From Nonomuraea gerenzanensis (lineage in GTDB: Bacteria; Actinomycetota; Actinomycetes; Streptosporangiales; Streptosporangiaceae): a stretch of 64,000 nucleotides of DNA. Where the stretch lies: positions 3,534,001 to 3,598,000 of the forward strand of contig NZ_CP084058.1 of NCBI RefSeq assembly GCF_020215645.1. Reading direction: 5' to 3'. The notes beneath the pieces were generated by a model. The model did not search any database. It worked only from the letters and a program-made list of their open reading frames with translations, and had not been told where the DNA came from. A program made the translations under genes and the position numbers. Of this stretch, positions 30,780-39,153 are shown piece by piece (position 1 is the first letter of the stretch; each line of letters starts with the position of its first letter).

Positions 30780-31865
30780 GTGCGCGCTGACATCACTCTG
30801 TCGTCCCCCGTTCAGCTCTCGGCCCGGGTCCTCCAGCTCCAGGGCATGTTCGACGTCGCCATCGGAGAGAAGCTGAGCAACTCCTGGGCCATGAGCCTGC
30901 CCATCGAGGACCGGTCATGGAGCGTTGGCCTGATCGTCGGCCCCTCCGGGGCGGGTAAGACCAGCATTGCGCGGCACCTGTGGCCCGACCACATCGCCAG
31001 CCCGTATACCTGGTCTGGTGATCGATCGCTGGTGGACGACTTCCCGCCGGACATGTCCGTCAAGGACATCGTGGCGCTGCTGGGTGCGGTCGGGTTGTCC
31101 TCCCCGCCGGCGTGGTTGCGGCCCTTCCGAACACTGTCCAACGGAGAGGCGTTCCGGGCGACGATCGCGCGGGCCCTGGCCGAGTCTGGCGGCCTGGTCG
31201 TCATCGACGAGTTCACGAGCGTCGTGGACCGCCAGGTCGCGAAGGTGGCGAGCCACACGATCCAGAAGACCGTACGGCGCAGCGGCCGCCAATTCGTCGC
31301 GGTGACCTGCCATTACGACGTGCTGGAGTGGCTTCAGCCGGATTGGGTGCTTGACGTCTCAACGGGATCGTTCGAGTGGAGGTCGGTTCAACCCCGACCA
31401 GCGCTCCAACTCGAAATCCGGCCGGTCGATGGCCAGCTCTGGCCCGTCTTCGCACGTCATCACTATCTGAGCACGGAGCTGCACCGCTCCAGCAAGAAGT
31501 TCGCCGGGTTCATCGACGGCGAGCCGGTCGCGTTCCTGGCCTACCGGCACTTCCAGCACCCCGCGACGCGGAACTTGAAGATGGAGCACCGGCTGGTGGT
31601 TCTGCCGGACTATCAGGGGCTCGGCATCGGGAGCCGCTTCTCCGAATGGATGGGGCAGCGGCTCTACGAGCAGGGGTTCCGCTACCGGTCGGTGTCGTCA
31701 CATCCGGCGCTGATCGCCTACCGAAGCGCGTCGCCGCGGTGGCGGATGATCCAGGGCCAGAAGAAGCTCGGCACCCGCTCCAAGCACCAGTGGATGCACG
31801 CGCAGACGCTCGACCCGCGCCGTCTCGGTGTCGTGTCGTTCGAGTACGTGGCACCGCGAATCTAG
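30780..31865 (+). CDS. ABC-type ATPase fused to a GNAT domain (Mom-like candidate DNA-modification protein)
   Basis: A 361-aa two-domain protein with GTG start behind GAAGGAGG. Residues 30-200 are a complete ABC ATPase: Walker A GPSGAGKT (54-61), signature LSNGEA (119-124), Walker B LVVIDE (139-144), H-loop His178. No membrane domain is present or adjacent, so it is not a transporter. Residues 215-345 are a GNAT fold with the acetyl-CoA loop QGLGIGSR (279-286) and a conserved-looking ARHHYLS (225-231). Phage Mu Mom, which modifies adenine in DNA, is a GNAT protein; relationship to Mom is inferred from fold, the HHYL motif and context. Confidence 0.8.
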   Translation: MRADITLSSPVQLSARVLQLQGMFDVAIGEKLSNSWAMSLPIEDRSWSVGLIVGPSGAGKTSIARHLWPDHIASPYTWSGDRSLVDDFPPDMSVKDIVALLGAVGLSSPPAWLRPFRTLSNGEAFRATIARALAESGGLVVIDEFTSVVDRQVAKVASHTIQKTVRRSGRQFVAVTCHYDVLEWLQPDWVLDVSTGSFEWRSVQPRPALQLEIRPVDGQLWPVFARHHYLSTELHRSSKKFAGFIDGEPVAFLAYRHFQHPATRNLKMEHRLVVLPDYQGLGIGSRFSEWMGQRLYEQGFRYRSVSSHPALIAYRSASPRWRMIQGQKKLGTRSKHQWMHAQTLDPRRLGVVSFEYVAPRI

Positions 31866-32236
31866 GCAGCGAAGGCCTTCGTCCACCCGGCCGGAGCCGG
31901 CCGTAGCCCCAGCGCCCCAACCGCGGGCATCGGCGTGACGGCCGGTCGAGCGTCGGTGACCAGCCAGTGATTCACCCCGGCGCGGGCCCACAGCGAGCTG
32001 CTGTCCTGGCGGATGTCCACGAGGTTCACCGACCCGAGGATCATGCCGCGCAGCATCGGCCCGTCGAGGACGATCCCCAGTTCCTCCATGAGCTCGAACC
32101 CCTCAGCGTCGATCTTGAGGCCCGAATGGATCAGGAGCCTGCCCCGATACGGCGTGCCCCAGCTCCGGTTCTCCACGTCCTTGATGCCCGCGACGAGCAA
32201 CGCCGCCCATGGCTGCCGGACGGTCAGCATCCGCAT
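31862..32236 (-). CDS. ASCH-domain protein
   Basis: A 124-aa reverse-strand protein whose stop overlaps the stop of the ABC-GNAT gene. It begins LTVRQPWAALLVAGIKDVEN, RSWGTPYRGRLLIHSG, which is the ASCH signature (beta-barrel of the PUA superfamily), and it continues with a GMILGSVNLVDI strand. ASCH proteins bind RNA or modified bases; the E. coli member YqfB hydrolyses N4-acetylcytidine. Next to an acetyltransferase-like gene, a role in reading or removing a modified base is plausible but not shown. Start is uncertain (ATG at 32230 or GTG at 32242 are alternatives). Confidence 0.78.
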   Translation of the reverse strand: MRMLTVRQPWAALLVAGIKDVENRSWGTPYRGRLLIHSGLKIDAEGFELMEELGIVLDGPMLRGMILGSVNLVDIRQDSSSLWARAGVNHWLVTDARPAVTPMPAVGALGLRPAPAGWTKAFAA

Positions 32237-32274
32237 CCGCACCCGAGAAGCGTAGTAGTTCAGGAGCAGCCCTC

Positions 32275-32760
32275 ATGGTCGTCAGCAAGGCCCGTCAGGT
32301 CGAGATCTCCCAGCGGCGCTACCAGGCGGTCCAGATGCGGATCGCCGGAGTGTCGCCCACGGTCATCGCCGAGCGGCTGGGCTACTCGGGCGCGGCCTCG
32401 GTGTCGAAGGACATCGACAGGGCGCTGCAGAAGGCCGCCAAGCAGGAGCAGATGGCCAGCGAGCAGCTTCTCAAGCTGGAGATCGACCGGCTCGACCGCA
32501 TCATGGCCTCGCTGTGGCCGAAGGTCGTCAAGGGCGAGGTTCAGGCCTGCGAGACGGCGCTGAAGTGCATCAACCGGCGGTCGGCTCTGCTGGGCCTGGA
32601 CCTGATCAACCGGAACGGCATCGCGGACGGCGACATGGCGTCTCTGCTGGGCAACCTGCTGCTCCAGATACAGCAACGGCACACCATCCCCGACCCCGAC
32701 ACGGACACCATCCTCGAGGCCGAGGTGATCGGTGAGATCGAGTCGGGGGACGGCCTGTGA
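32275..32760 (+). CDS. terS: Terminase small subunit
   Basis: A 161-aa protein directly before terL, overlapping it by 4 bp. N-terminal HTH (QRRYQAVQMRIAGVSPTVIA then ERLGYSGAASVSKDIDR), then a helical oligomerisation region. This is the layout of small terminases, which recognise packaging sites in viral DNA and load the large subunit. AGGAG lies eight bases before the ATG. Confidence 0.85.
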   Translation: MVVSKARQVEISQRRYQAVQMRIAGVSPTVIAERLGYSGAASVSKDIDRALQKAAKQEQMASEQLLKLEIDRLDRIMASLWPKVVKGEVQACETALKCINRRSALLGLDLINRNGIADGDMASLLGNLLLQIQQRHTIPDPDTDTILEAEVIGEIESGDGL

Positions 32761-34043
32761 GCACGCCGGCGCCGACGCCGCTGAACCTGTCGCCTAAGCA
32801 GCTCCGGTCGATCGGCGAGTCCACAGCGCGCCTGAACATTTGGTCGGGCGCGATCCGGTCGGGAAAGACGATCGCGAGCCTGTTGCGCTGGGTCATGTAC
32901 GTCGCGAACGCGCCGCGCGGGGGCTCGCTGGTGATCGTGGGCAAGACATCGGACACGATCGCCCGGAACGTCTTTGACGTGCTGCAAGACCCGGCGATCA
33001 CCGGCCCGATCGCGCGGCGGATCATCTACACCCGAGGCGCTCCCACGGCGAACATCCTCGGGCGACGCATCGAGATCATCTCGTCGAACGACGCCCGGTC
33101 GGAGAACCGGCTGCGAGGCATGACCTGTGCCGGGGCTTACGTCGATGAGATCACGCTGATCGAGCGGGAGTTCTGGGACCAGCTCTTGGCCCGGCTCAGC
33201 GTCACGGGCGCCAAGCTGTTCGGGACGACGAATCCCGATGCTCCGAACCACTGGTTGAAGCGCCAGTTCCTTGACCGCAAGTACGAGCTTGACCTGCGGC
33301 ATTGGCACTTCAGGTTGGACGACAACACCGCGTTGGACCCGGCATACGTCAAGGCGCTCAAGGCCGAGTACACCGGGCTCTGGTACAAGAGATTCATCTT
33401 GGGCCAGTGGGTCATGGCCGAGGGCGCGATCTACGACATGTTCGACCCAGACCGGCACGTCGTGGACGTGCTGCCGCCCATGGAGCGGTGGCTGGCCTGC
33501 GGCGTTGACTATGGCACCGTCAATCCGTTCGACGCCGTCCTCATCGGCGTGTCCACTCCGGACAACGCCGGCCAGCGGCGCCTCTACCTCGCGTCGGAGT
33601 TCCGCTGGGACTCCCGCGCCGAGCGGCGGCAGCTCACCGACGCCGAGTACTCGCAGAAGCTCGCGACGTGGCTCGACAATATCCCCGACACCTACGGCCC
33701 CGGCACCCACGGGGTGCGGCCGCAGTGGGTCGTGGTGGACCCGTCCGCCGCGTCGTTCATCACGCAACTCCAGCGCGACGGCTTCACGCCGACCATGGGT
33801 GACAACTCCGTCAACGACGGCATCCGCACCGTCAGCAACCTGCTCGGCGCGGATCATCTGCGGGTGCATCGTTCGGTGTCCGGGTTCCTCGACGAGGTCG
33901 GGTCGTACGCGTGGGACGACAAGAAGGCCGAGCGCGGCGACGACGTTCCCGTGAAGGTTGATGACCACGCGTTGGACGCTGTCCGGTACGGCCTGCACAC
34001 CACGCAAGCGGCCTGGCTGCCACTGCTGCAGCCGGTCTACTGA
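32757..34043 (+). CDS. terL: Terminase large subunit
   Basis: A 428-aa packaging ATPase/nuclease. Walker A-like WSGAIRSGKTIA near residue 25, Walker B AYVDEITLIE near 125, the coupling motif FGTTNPD, and the RNase H-type nuclease acids in GVDYGTVNPFDAV, VVVDPSAASF and DDHALDAVRYGL. Length is normal for the P22/SPP1-type (Terminase_6) branch. It drives DNA into the procapsid through the portal encoded 3.5 kb downstream; a fibre-like gene and several small genes intervene. Confidence 0.95.
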   Translation: MSTPAPTPLNLSPKQLRSIGESTARLNIWSGAIRSGKTIASLLRWVMYVANAPRGGSLVIVGKTSDTIARNVFDVLQDPAITGPIARRIIYTRGAPTANILGRRIEIISSNDARSENRLRGMTCAGAYVDEITLIEREFWDQLLARLSVTGAKLFGTTNPDAPNHWLKRQFLDRKYELDLRHWHFRLDDNTALDPAYVKALKAEYTGLWYKRFILGQWVMAEGAIYDMFDPDRHVVDVLPPMERWLACGVDYGTVNPFDAVLIGVSTPDNAGQRRLYLASEFRWDSRAERRQLTDAEYSQKLATWLDNIPDTYGPGTHGVRPQWVVVDPSAASFITQLQRDGFTPTMGDNSVNDGIRTVSNLLGADHLRVHRSVSGFLDEVGSYAWDDKKAERGDDVPVKVDDHALDAVRYGLHTTQAAWLPLLQPVY

Positions 34044-34246
34044 CCATGAACGCGCACCCCCGTTCTGTGGCGGGCTGAGGGGTGCGTTGCTCCGCACGTC
34101 CACCCGCGTGCGTCGAGCACCGGGCGCGGTTCCGGCCCTGTAGTTGAGGGGCTACCAGGCCGGGGCCGCGCCTACGCCACATCGTGCATTCACAACGTCA
34201 GGGCCATCCGCGTCGGGTGGCCCTTCTGCATGTCCGGGAGGGCACC

Positions 34247-34798
34247 ATGCGGGAGACCGCGCGACTGACCGAGGGAAGCCACCTGGCGGCCGGCCTGGGC
34301 CGCCACGACGCCGCGCGGTGGCGCTGCACCTGGCGACTGGAGAAGTTCCACGGCGACGACACCGGCCCGGACGCGGTCCCGTTCGAGGTGATCGAGCGCG
34401 AGGGCAACGCGCTGATGTACGGCGGCGTGTCCGCGCTGTGGCACCGCCTCACCGGCGGCACCTCCGTAGCCGCGTTCGACGCGACCAACGCGAGGATCGG
34501 TGTGGGCGACGGCACCGCCGCGGCGGACCCGCTGCAGACCGACCTGCAGGGCACGAACAAGGTCCGCAAGGGCATGGACGCCGGGTACCCGCAGCACACG
34601 GACAGCACCGGCGCCGCCGCCAACACAGTCACCTTCAGGGCGACGTTCTCCACGGCCGAAGCGAACTTCGCTTGGGCCGAGTGGGGCGTGTTCAACGGCG
34701 CGTCCGGCGGGCGGATGCTCAACCGCAAGGTGGAAGCCCTCGGCACGAAGACGGCCGCCGCGTCCTGGGTCTTCACGGTGCAGCTCTCCCTGACCTGA
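34247..34798 (+). CDS. Structural protein (virion accessory)
   Basis: A 183-aa protein starting at an ATG behind GGGAGGG. Beta-rich pattern (RWRCTWRLEKFHGDDTGPDA, VSALWHRLTGG, TNARIGVGDGTAAADPLQTD, NTVTFRATFSTAEANFAWAE, FNGASGGRMLNRKVE) typical of actinophage virion surface proteins; the ATFSTAEANFAWAEWGVFNG segment is characteristic of tail-fibre-type proteins. It precedes the large fibre-like gene. A 7-bp hairpin (AGGGCCA/TGGCCCT) lies just before its start. Confidence 0.72.
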   Translation: MRETARLTEGSHLAAGLGRHDAARWRCTWRLEKFHGDDTGPDAVPFEVIEREGNALMYGGVSALWHRLTGGTSVAAFDATNARIGVGDGTAAADPLQTDLQGTNKVRKGMDAGYPQHTDSTGAAANTVTFRATFSTAEANFAWAEWGVFNGASGGRMLNRKVEALGTKTAAASWVFTVQLSLT

Positions 34799-34830
34799 GC
34801 CACGCGACTGCCTGACGGGGAGGGGGCGCG

Positions 34831-36822
34831 GTGGCGACCATCCTGGAGGACTTCGAGGACGACACCTTCGCCCTCACCATCGAGGGCGACTGGGCGCGGG
34901 ACAACGAGTTCGCTGCCCTCGGCACGTCGTGGTCTTTGAAAAGCGCCGACATCGGCGGAGAAGCTACGACGGAGGTCGTGGTCATCGTCCCGGCTGGGGC
35001 GACATCCCTGAGCTTCTACTACAAGGTGTCGTCCGAGCTCGACTACGACGAGTTCCACGTCTTGATCGACGACGTGGAAGTGCTCCTCAACTCCGGCGAG
35101 GTGGACTGGACTGAGGCCACGTTCACCCTGACCGGCGCGTCGCAGGTGACCTTCCTCTACACCAAGGACGACTCGATAGACAGAGGGCGGGACGCTGCCT
35201 GGATCGACCAAATCCAGTTCACTGTCCCCGGCGAGACCAAGAGCGCCACCGACATCGGCGCGGTGCTGACCGAGACGGCTGCAGTCGCCCACGTGCCGGA
35301 GATCGCCAAGGCCAGCAGTGACAGCGGGCGTTTGGTCGAGGCACGCTGGGTGGGCGAGCCGCCAGCGGCCGGTACACCGCCGACGATCCGCTCAACCTCA
35401 ACGGGCACGTCGGGCTCGTCGAGCTACAACGTCACTGCGCCGGCCGGGGTCGCAGCGAATGATGTGCTGATCGGGATCCAAGCGGCGGACCGGGGGTCCA
35501 CCGCAAACATGACGACCCCGAGTGGCGGCAGCGCGTGGCAACCGCTGGACTCGCTGGACGGGAGCAGCGAACTCGGCGTCATTCAGGCGATCCGAGTGTG
35601 GTGGAAGCGTGCGGGGTCATCCGAACCGACCGCGTACGTCTTCGCCCAGGGCAGCGGCTCGGACGGCACCTGTCTGATCGTGGCCATCAAGGACGCATCG
35701 CTGACGGCGACACCCAAGATCGTCCGCTCGACGGACGGCACCGGCCTGAACATCACAACGCCAGGCATCACCCCGGACTCGGGAAGCAACGTTGAGGTCC
35801 GGCTGGTCGCGGCCTACGCGCTCGGCACTGCCATGACCTTTACAACGCCGGATGGGCTGACACCGCTGACTCGTGTCCAGTCGCGGACCTACACCGTCTT
35901 GGCAGCGGCGGCTCGTGCGCTGCAGTCGAACGCGGCCACGTCGCCCGCTGACTTCGTGGCTTCGGTTGATGCGGTGGAGTGGCGGGCCGGCTACACCTTG
36001 GCCATCGCCCCGGCTGTCAGCGGGCCTCCGCAGGTGACCAAGTCAGCGGCCGATGCGGGAGCTGTGGCGGAGTCGTCTGCGGTCACCGTCCTGCCGGACG
36101 GCATCCCCAAGGCGGGCAGCGACACCGGAACCCTGACCGAGATGGCAGCGGCTACGGCCGGCATCACGTCGTTGGACGCGGCGACGCTGGCAGAAGCCGC
36201 CGTCCTCGCCGCCGAGCAGGCCGGTGCCGATCAAGCGTCGCTGGTCGAGACGTCGATGCTGACGGTCGGCTGGTCCGGCACGGACCAAGCAGTATCAGCT
36301 GAAGCTGCCCAGGTGGACGTCCAGGTGACGACCAGCGACAGCGGCACGCTGGCCGAGTCGGTGGCCATCGCCGAGACGATCGGCCCGATCTCCAGCGACC
36401 ACGCAGTGCTGAACGAAGCTGCCGCGCTGGCGGTAGGGACGACAGCCGAGGACCTCGGCGCGCTGACCGAGGTCTCAGACGTTGCCGTCCTCAAGCAGGC
36501 CAGCGACTTCGCGCAGCTCGTCGAGTCGGTCGAGGTGGGCCTGACATCGGCCGACACCGCAACGCTCGTCGAGACGATGCAGGGCGCAGCGGGCATCGCT
36601 GCCAGCGACAGCGCCGTGATCGACGACGAGGCCGTGGTCGAGGCGCCGCGTGCCGCGACGGACTCGGCGGTTCTGGTCGAGACGGCCACGGTGGCAAGCC
36701 TGGGCCGGGACATCACCGGGCTTGGCCCGATTTACCGCCGCTGGTCGGCGGGTTCCCCGTACCGCAGGTACTCCGCTGGTGAGCCGCGCCGCGACTGGGG
36801 CGCTGGCTCACCGCGAACGTAG
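34831..36822 (+). CDS. Large fibre-like virion protein with degenerate repeats
   Basis: A 663-aa protein (GTG start). Residues about 1-130 form a jelly-roll/lectin-like domain (FEDDTFALTIEGDWARDNE, SLSFYYKVSSELDYDEFHV, WIDQIQF). About 180-395 is a second beta domain (NDVLIGIQAADRG, VWWKRAGSSEPTAYVFAQG). From about 400 come at least ten degenerate 20-25-residue repeats of the form DxAxLxExxxV. The last residues repeat RRxSAGxP three times. Likely a capsid or tail decoration/fibre. Its place between terminase and portal is unusual for a tail fibre. Confidence 0.72.
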   Translation: MATILEDFEDDTFALTIEGDWARDNEFAALGTSWSLKSADIGGEATTEVVVIVPAGATSLSFYYKVSSELDYDEFHVLIDDVEVLLNSGEVDWTEATFTLTGASQVTFLYTKDDSIDRGRDAAWIDQIQFTVPGETKSATDIGAVLTETAAVAHVPEIAKASSDSGRLVEARWVGEPPAAGTPPTIRSTSTGTSGSSSYNVTAPAGVAANDVLIGIQAADRGSTANMTTPSGGSAWQPLDSLDGSSELGVIQAIRVWWKRAGSSEPTAYVFAQGSGSDGTCLIVAIKDASLTATPKIVRSTDGTGLNITTPGITPDSGSNVEVRLVAAYALGTAMTFTTPDGLTPLTRVQSRTYTVLAAAARALQSNAATSPADFVASVDAVEWRAGYTLAIAPAVSGPPQVTKSAADAGAVAESSAVTVLPDGIPKAGSDTGTLTEMAAATAGITSLDAATLAEAAVLAAEQAGADQASLVETSMLTVGWSGTDQAVSAEAAQVDVQVTTSDSGTLAESVAIAETIGPISSDHAVLNEAAALAVGTTAEDLGALTEVSDVAVLKQASDFAQLVESVEVGLTSADTATLVETMQGAAGIAASDSAVIDDEAVVEAPRAATDSAVLVETATVASLGRDITGLGPIYRRWSAGSPYRRYSAGEPRRDWGAGSPRT

Positions 36823-36835
36823 GGAGGACCGTCCC

Positions 36836-37132
36836 ATGGAACCAATTTCCTCCCTTAGTCGGGAGTTCCTGTACATCCCCGTCAAGGGCCCGTCCGGCGG
36901 TGAAGGCGTCGAAGTCGCCTTCACCAACGAGGACGGCAAGCCGGCCGAGACGGACTGGCACGCCGCGATGTGGGACAACCACAGCGCCGCCGGGGCTGAC
37001 GCGAAGATCCTCGTCGGCCCTGGCGGTGACGGCGCGGTCGAGCTGCCTGAAGGCACCTACCGGGCGTGGGTCCGGGTGTCCGCCCTCGTCGAACAGCCAG
37101 TCCTACCCGGCGGCCTTGTCCCTGTCATCTGA
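36836..37132 (+). CDS. Small structural-region protein
   Basis: A 98-aa protein behind GGGAGGA. Beta-rich and acidic (SREFLYIPVKGPSGGEGVEV, GTYRAWVRVSAL). In actinophages such small beta proteins next to fibre genes are usually virion accessory proteins. No enzyme motif is visible. Confidence 0.65.
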   Translation: MEPISSLSREFLYIPVKGPSGGEGVEVAFTNEDGKPAETDWHAAMWDNHSAAGADAKILVGPGGDGAVELPEGTYRAWVRVSALVEQPVLPGGLVPVI

Positions 37133-37141
37133 GGAGACCCC

Positions 37142-37405
37142 ATGCTTCGCAACCCAGCCACCGGCGACATCGTCCGCTACCGAGGCAAGCAGGGCCTCCA
37201 CGCCGTGCGCGCCGCGATCGTCACGGCGGACACGATGACGCTCGACCCCGAGGGCGTCAGGGTCGGCGCGGTGCCCCCGCTGGACGACGCATCCCACGTC
37301 CACCTGTGGGTGTTCACGCCCGGTCAGGTGGGCGGGTTCCACGAGTACAACGTCGCGCCGGGCGACGAGCCAGGCACCTGGCACTGGCCGGTGACGGCCG
37401 GATGA
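37142..37405 (+). CDS. Small beta-barrel (SH3-like) phage protein, copy A
   Basis: An 87-aa protein. The frame GDIVRYRGKQG, HAVRAAIVTA, VHLWVFTPG, GFHEYNV, GTWHWP follows a well-known pattern of small actinophage proteins ending in a GxWxWP motif. A divergent relative lies at 58759 (GRIVRYKLSG ... HGQWSWPPRA). Function unknown; possibly a virion component. Confidence 0.7.
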   Translation: MLRNPATGDIVRYRGKQGLHAVRAAIVTADTMTLDPEGVRVGAVPPLDDASHVHLWVFTPGQVGGFHEYNVAPGDEPGTWHWPVTAG

Positions 37406-37566
37406 CCCAGCAGACGATCACCTGGCGACAAGCCGCGGCCCACGCCGCCGCTGTCCTGGAGCGCGCGGACTGCGAGCCCAACCCGGACATGGTCGAGGCC
37501 AAGGTCTCCATCGCCGACGGCTGGACCAGCCTGGCCGTCGCCCTGTCGGAGATCGAGAAGACATGA
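37402..37566 (+). CDS. Small hypothetical protein
   Basis: A 54-aa helical protein coupled to the previous gene by ATGA overlap. No domain; ends 12 bp before the portal gene start. Confidence 0.6.
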   Translation: MTQQTITWRQAAAHAAAVLERADCEPNPDMVEAKVSIADGWTSLAVALSEIEKT

Positions 37567-37578
37567 GGAGGGTGGCCG

Positions 37579-39153
37579 ATGCCGCTTCCCGAGACTAATC
37601 AGGAGTGGCCGCCGCCAGCGATCCGACAGGAGATGCGGCTCTACGACACTCACGGCGCCTGGTACGCCGGCGACCCGGACAAGCTGGCGCAGGTGTACGG
37701 CGGCAACCGGGCAGCGCCGATGGTGGGGATGGACCCGAAGGGCTGGGACCGTCCGATCAGCCGCATGGGCGGCTACCTCGGGCGAGCTATCCGCTACTTC
37801 TGGGGAACGCCCACACCGGCCGCGCAGTCACGAGCGACCAAGCTGCATATCCCGCTCGCCGCCGACATCGCCGCCACCAGCGCCGACCTGCTGTTCTCGG
37901 AGCCTCCGACTCTGAAGCTGAAGGGCAAGAAGGGGCAGCAGCGGCTCGACAGCGTGCTGCACGAGGCTGGCGTGTACGGCAGCTTGCTGGAGGCGGCCGA
38001 GCTGGCCGCCGCGTACGGGGGCGTCTACCTGCGGGTCGGCTGGGACACGACGATGGCTGACCACCCGGTCGTGGACGCGCTGCCGCCGGACGCCGCCGTG
38101 CCCGAGTTCCACAACGGCCGGCTCAAGGCGGTGACGTTCTGGCGGGTCGTCTACGAGGACGACCGGTCGGGCGAGGTGTGGCGGCACTTGGAGAAGCACG
38201 AGAAGGGCCGCGTCTTCCACGGCCTGTACCTGGGCGATGAGGATCACCTGGGCAGGCAGATGCCGTTGGAGGATCACCCGGCGACCGCCGAGTTCGCGGA
38301 TCTGGTGGACGAGGATGGGGGGTTCGACAGCGGGTTCGATCGGGGCCTGCTGGTCGAGTACATCCCGAACATGCGGCCGCACAGGACGATCCGGGGAACG
38401 GCGATCGGCCGCAGCGACTATGCGGGCGTCGAACCGCTCATGGATGCGCTGGATGAGACGTGGACGAGCTGGATGCGGGACCTGCGGCTCGGTAAGGCGA
38501 GGATCATCGTGCCGGAGATCTACCTGACGACGGCTGGTCGTGGCCAGGCCGCGTCTTGGGATCCGGACCGGGAGATCTACAGCCCGCTGGGCGGCATGCT
38601 GCCGTCGCCGCAGAACCCGGGCAGCATGATCACGCTGAGCCAGTTCAAGATCCGCGTGCAAGAGCACGCGGAGACGTCGAAGAACCTGGTGGAGCAGATC
38701 GTGCGCGGTGCCGGGTATGCGCTGCAGTCGTTCGCTGAGGGCGGCGGTGGTCAGGCGAAGACAGCGACCGAGATTCACATGGAGAAGCACCGCTCGTACT
38801 CGACGCGCGGTCGGAAGATCGGCTACTGGACGCCGCGGCTCGCGTGGTTGTCGGAGGCGATGCTGGCAGTCGATCATGCGGTGTTCGGGACGAAGGTCGT
38901 GGCCGAACGCGCCGTCGTCGAGTGGCCGGATGGCGTCATGCCGGACCCTGAGTCGATGGGCCGCACCCTCGACATGCTGAACCGGGCGCAAGCCGTCAGC
39001 CTGGACACCAAGATCCGTTGGGTGCATCCCGACTGGGACGACGTCCAGGTCCAGGCTGAGAAGGAGCGGCTTCGCGACGAGCTCGGGCTTAACGTGCCGG
39101 ACCCGGCGGCCCTGGGCGAGACGTGGATCCCTGACGCGAGCGGCGACGACTGA
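37579..39153 (+). CDS. Portal protein
   Basis: A 524-aa portal of the SPP1-type family: forms the dodecameric ring for DNA entry and tail attachment. Visible family features are the early AADIAATSADLLFSEPPTLK segment, the central beta region and the late KTATEIHMEKHRS helix followed by a C-terminal crown. It sits between terminase/fibre genes and a MuF-like gene, as expected. GAGGAGG precedes the ATG. Confidence 0.9.
   Translation: MPLPETNQEWPPPAIRQEMRLYDTHGAWYAGDPDKLAQVYGGNRAAPMVGMDPKGWDRPISRMGGYLGRAIRYFWGTPTPAAQSRATKLHIPLAADIAATSADLLFSEPPTLKLKGKKGQQRLDSVLHEAGVYGSLLEAAELAAAYGGVYLRVGWDTTMADHPVVDALPPDAAVPEFHNGRLKAVTFWRVVYEDDRSGEVWRHLEKHEKGRVFHGLYLGDEDHLGRQMPLEDHPATAEFADLVDEDGGFDSGFDRGLLVEYIPNMRPHRTIRGTAIGRSDYAGVEPLMDALDETWTSWMRDLRLGKARIIVPEIYLTTAGRGQAASWDPDREIYSPLGGMLPSPQNPGSMITLSQFKIRVQEHAETSKNLVEQIVRGAGYALQSFAEGGGGQAKTATEIHMEKHRSYSTRGRKIGYWTPRLAWLSEAMLAVDHAVFGTKVVAERAVVEWPDGVMPDPESMGRTLDMLNRAQAVSLDTKIRWVHPDWDDVQVQAEKERLRDELGLNVPDPAALGETWIPDASGDD

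Noticed and set aside
32541..34103. 520-codon reverse frame over terL
   Set aside because: Antisense to a terminase with all catalytic motifs; composition typical of shadow frames.
34044..34246. Gap after terL as a tRNA gene
   Set aside because: Short complementary stretches are present but no cloverleaf or T-loop consensus can be drawn.
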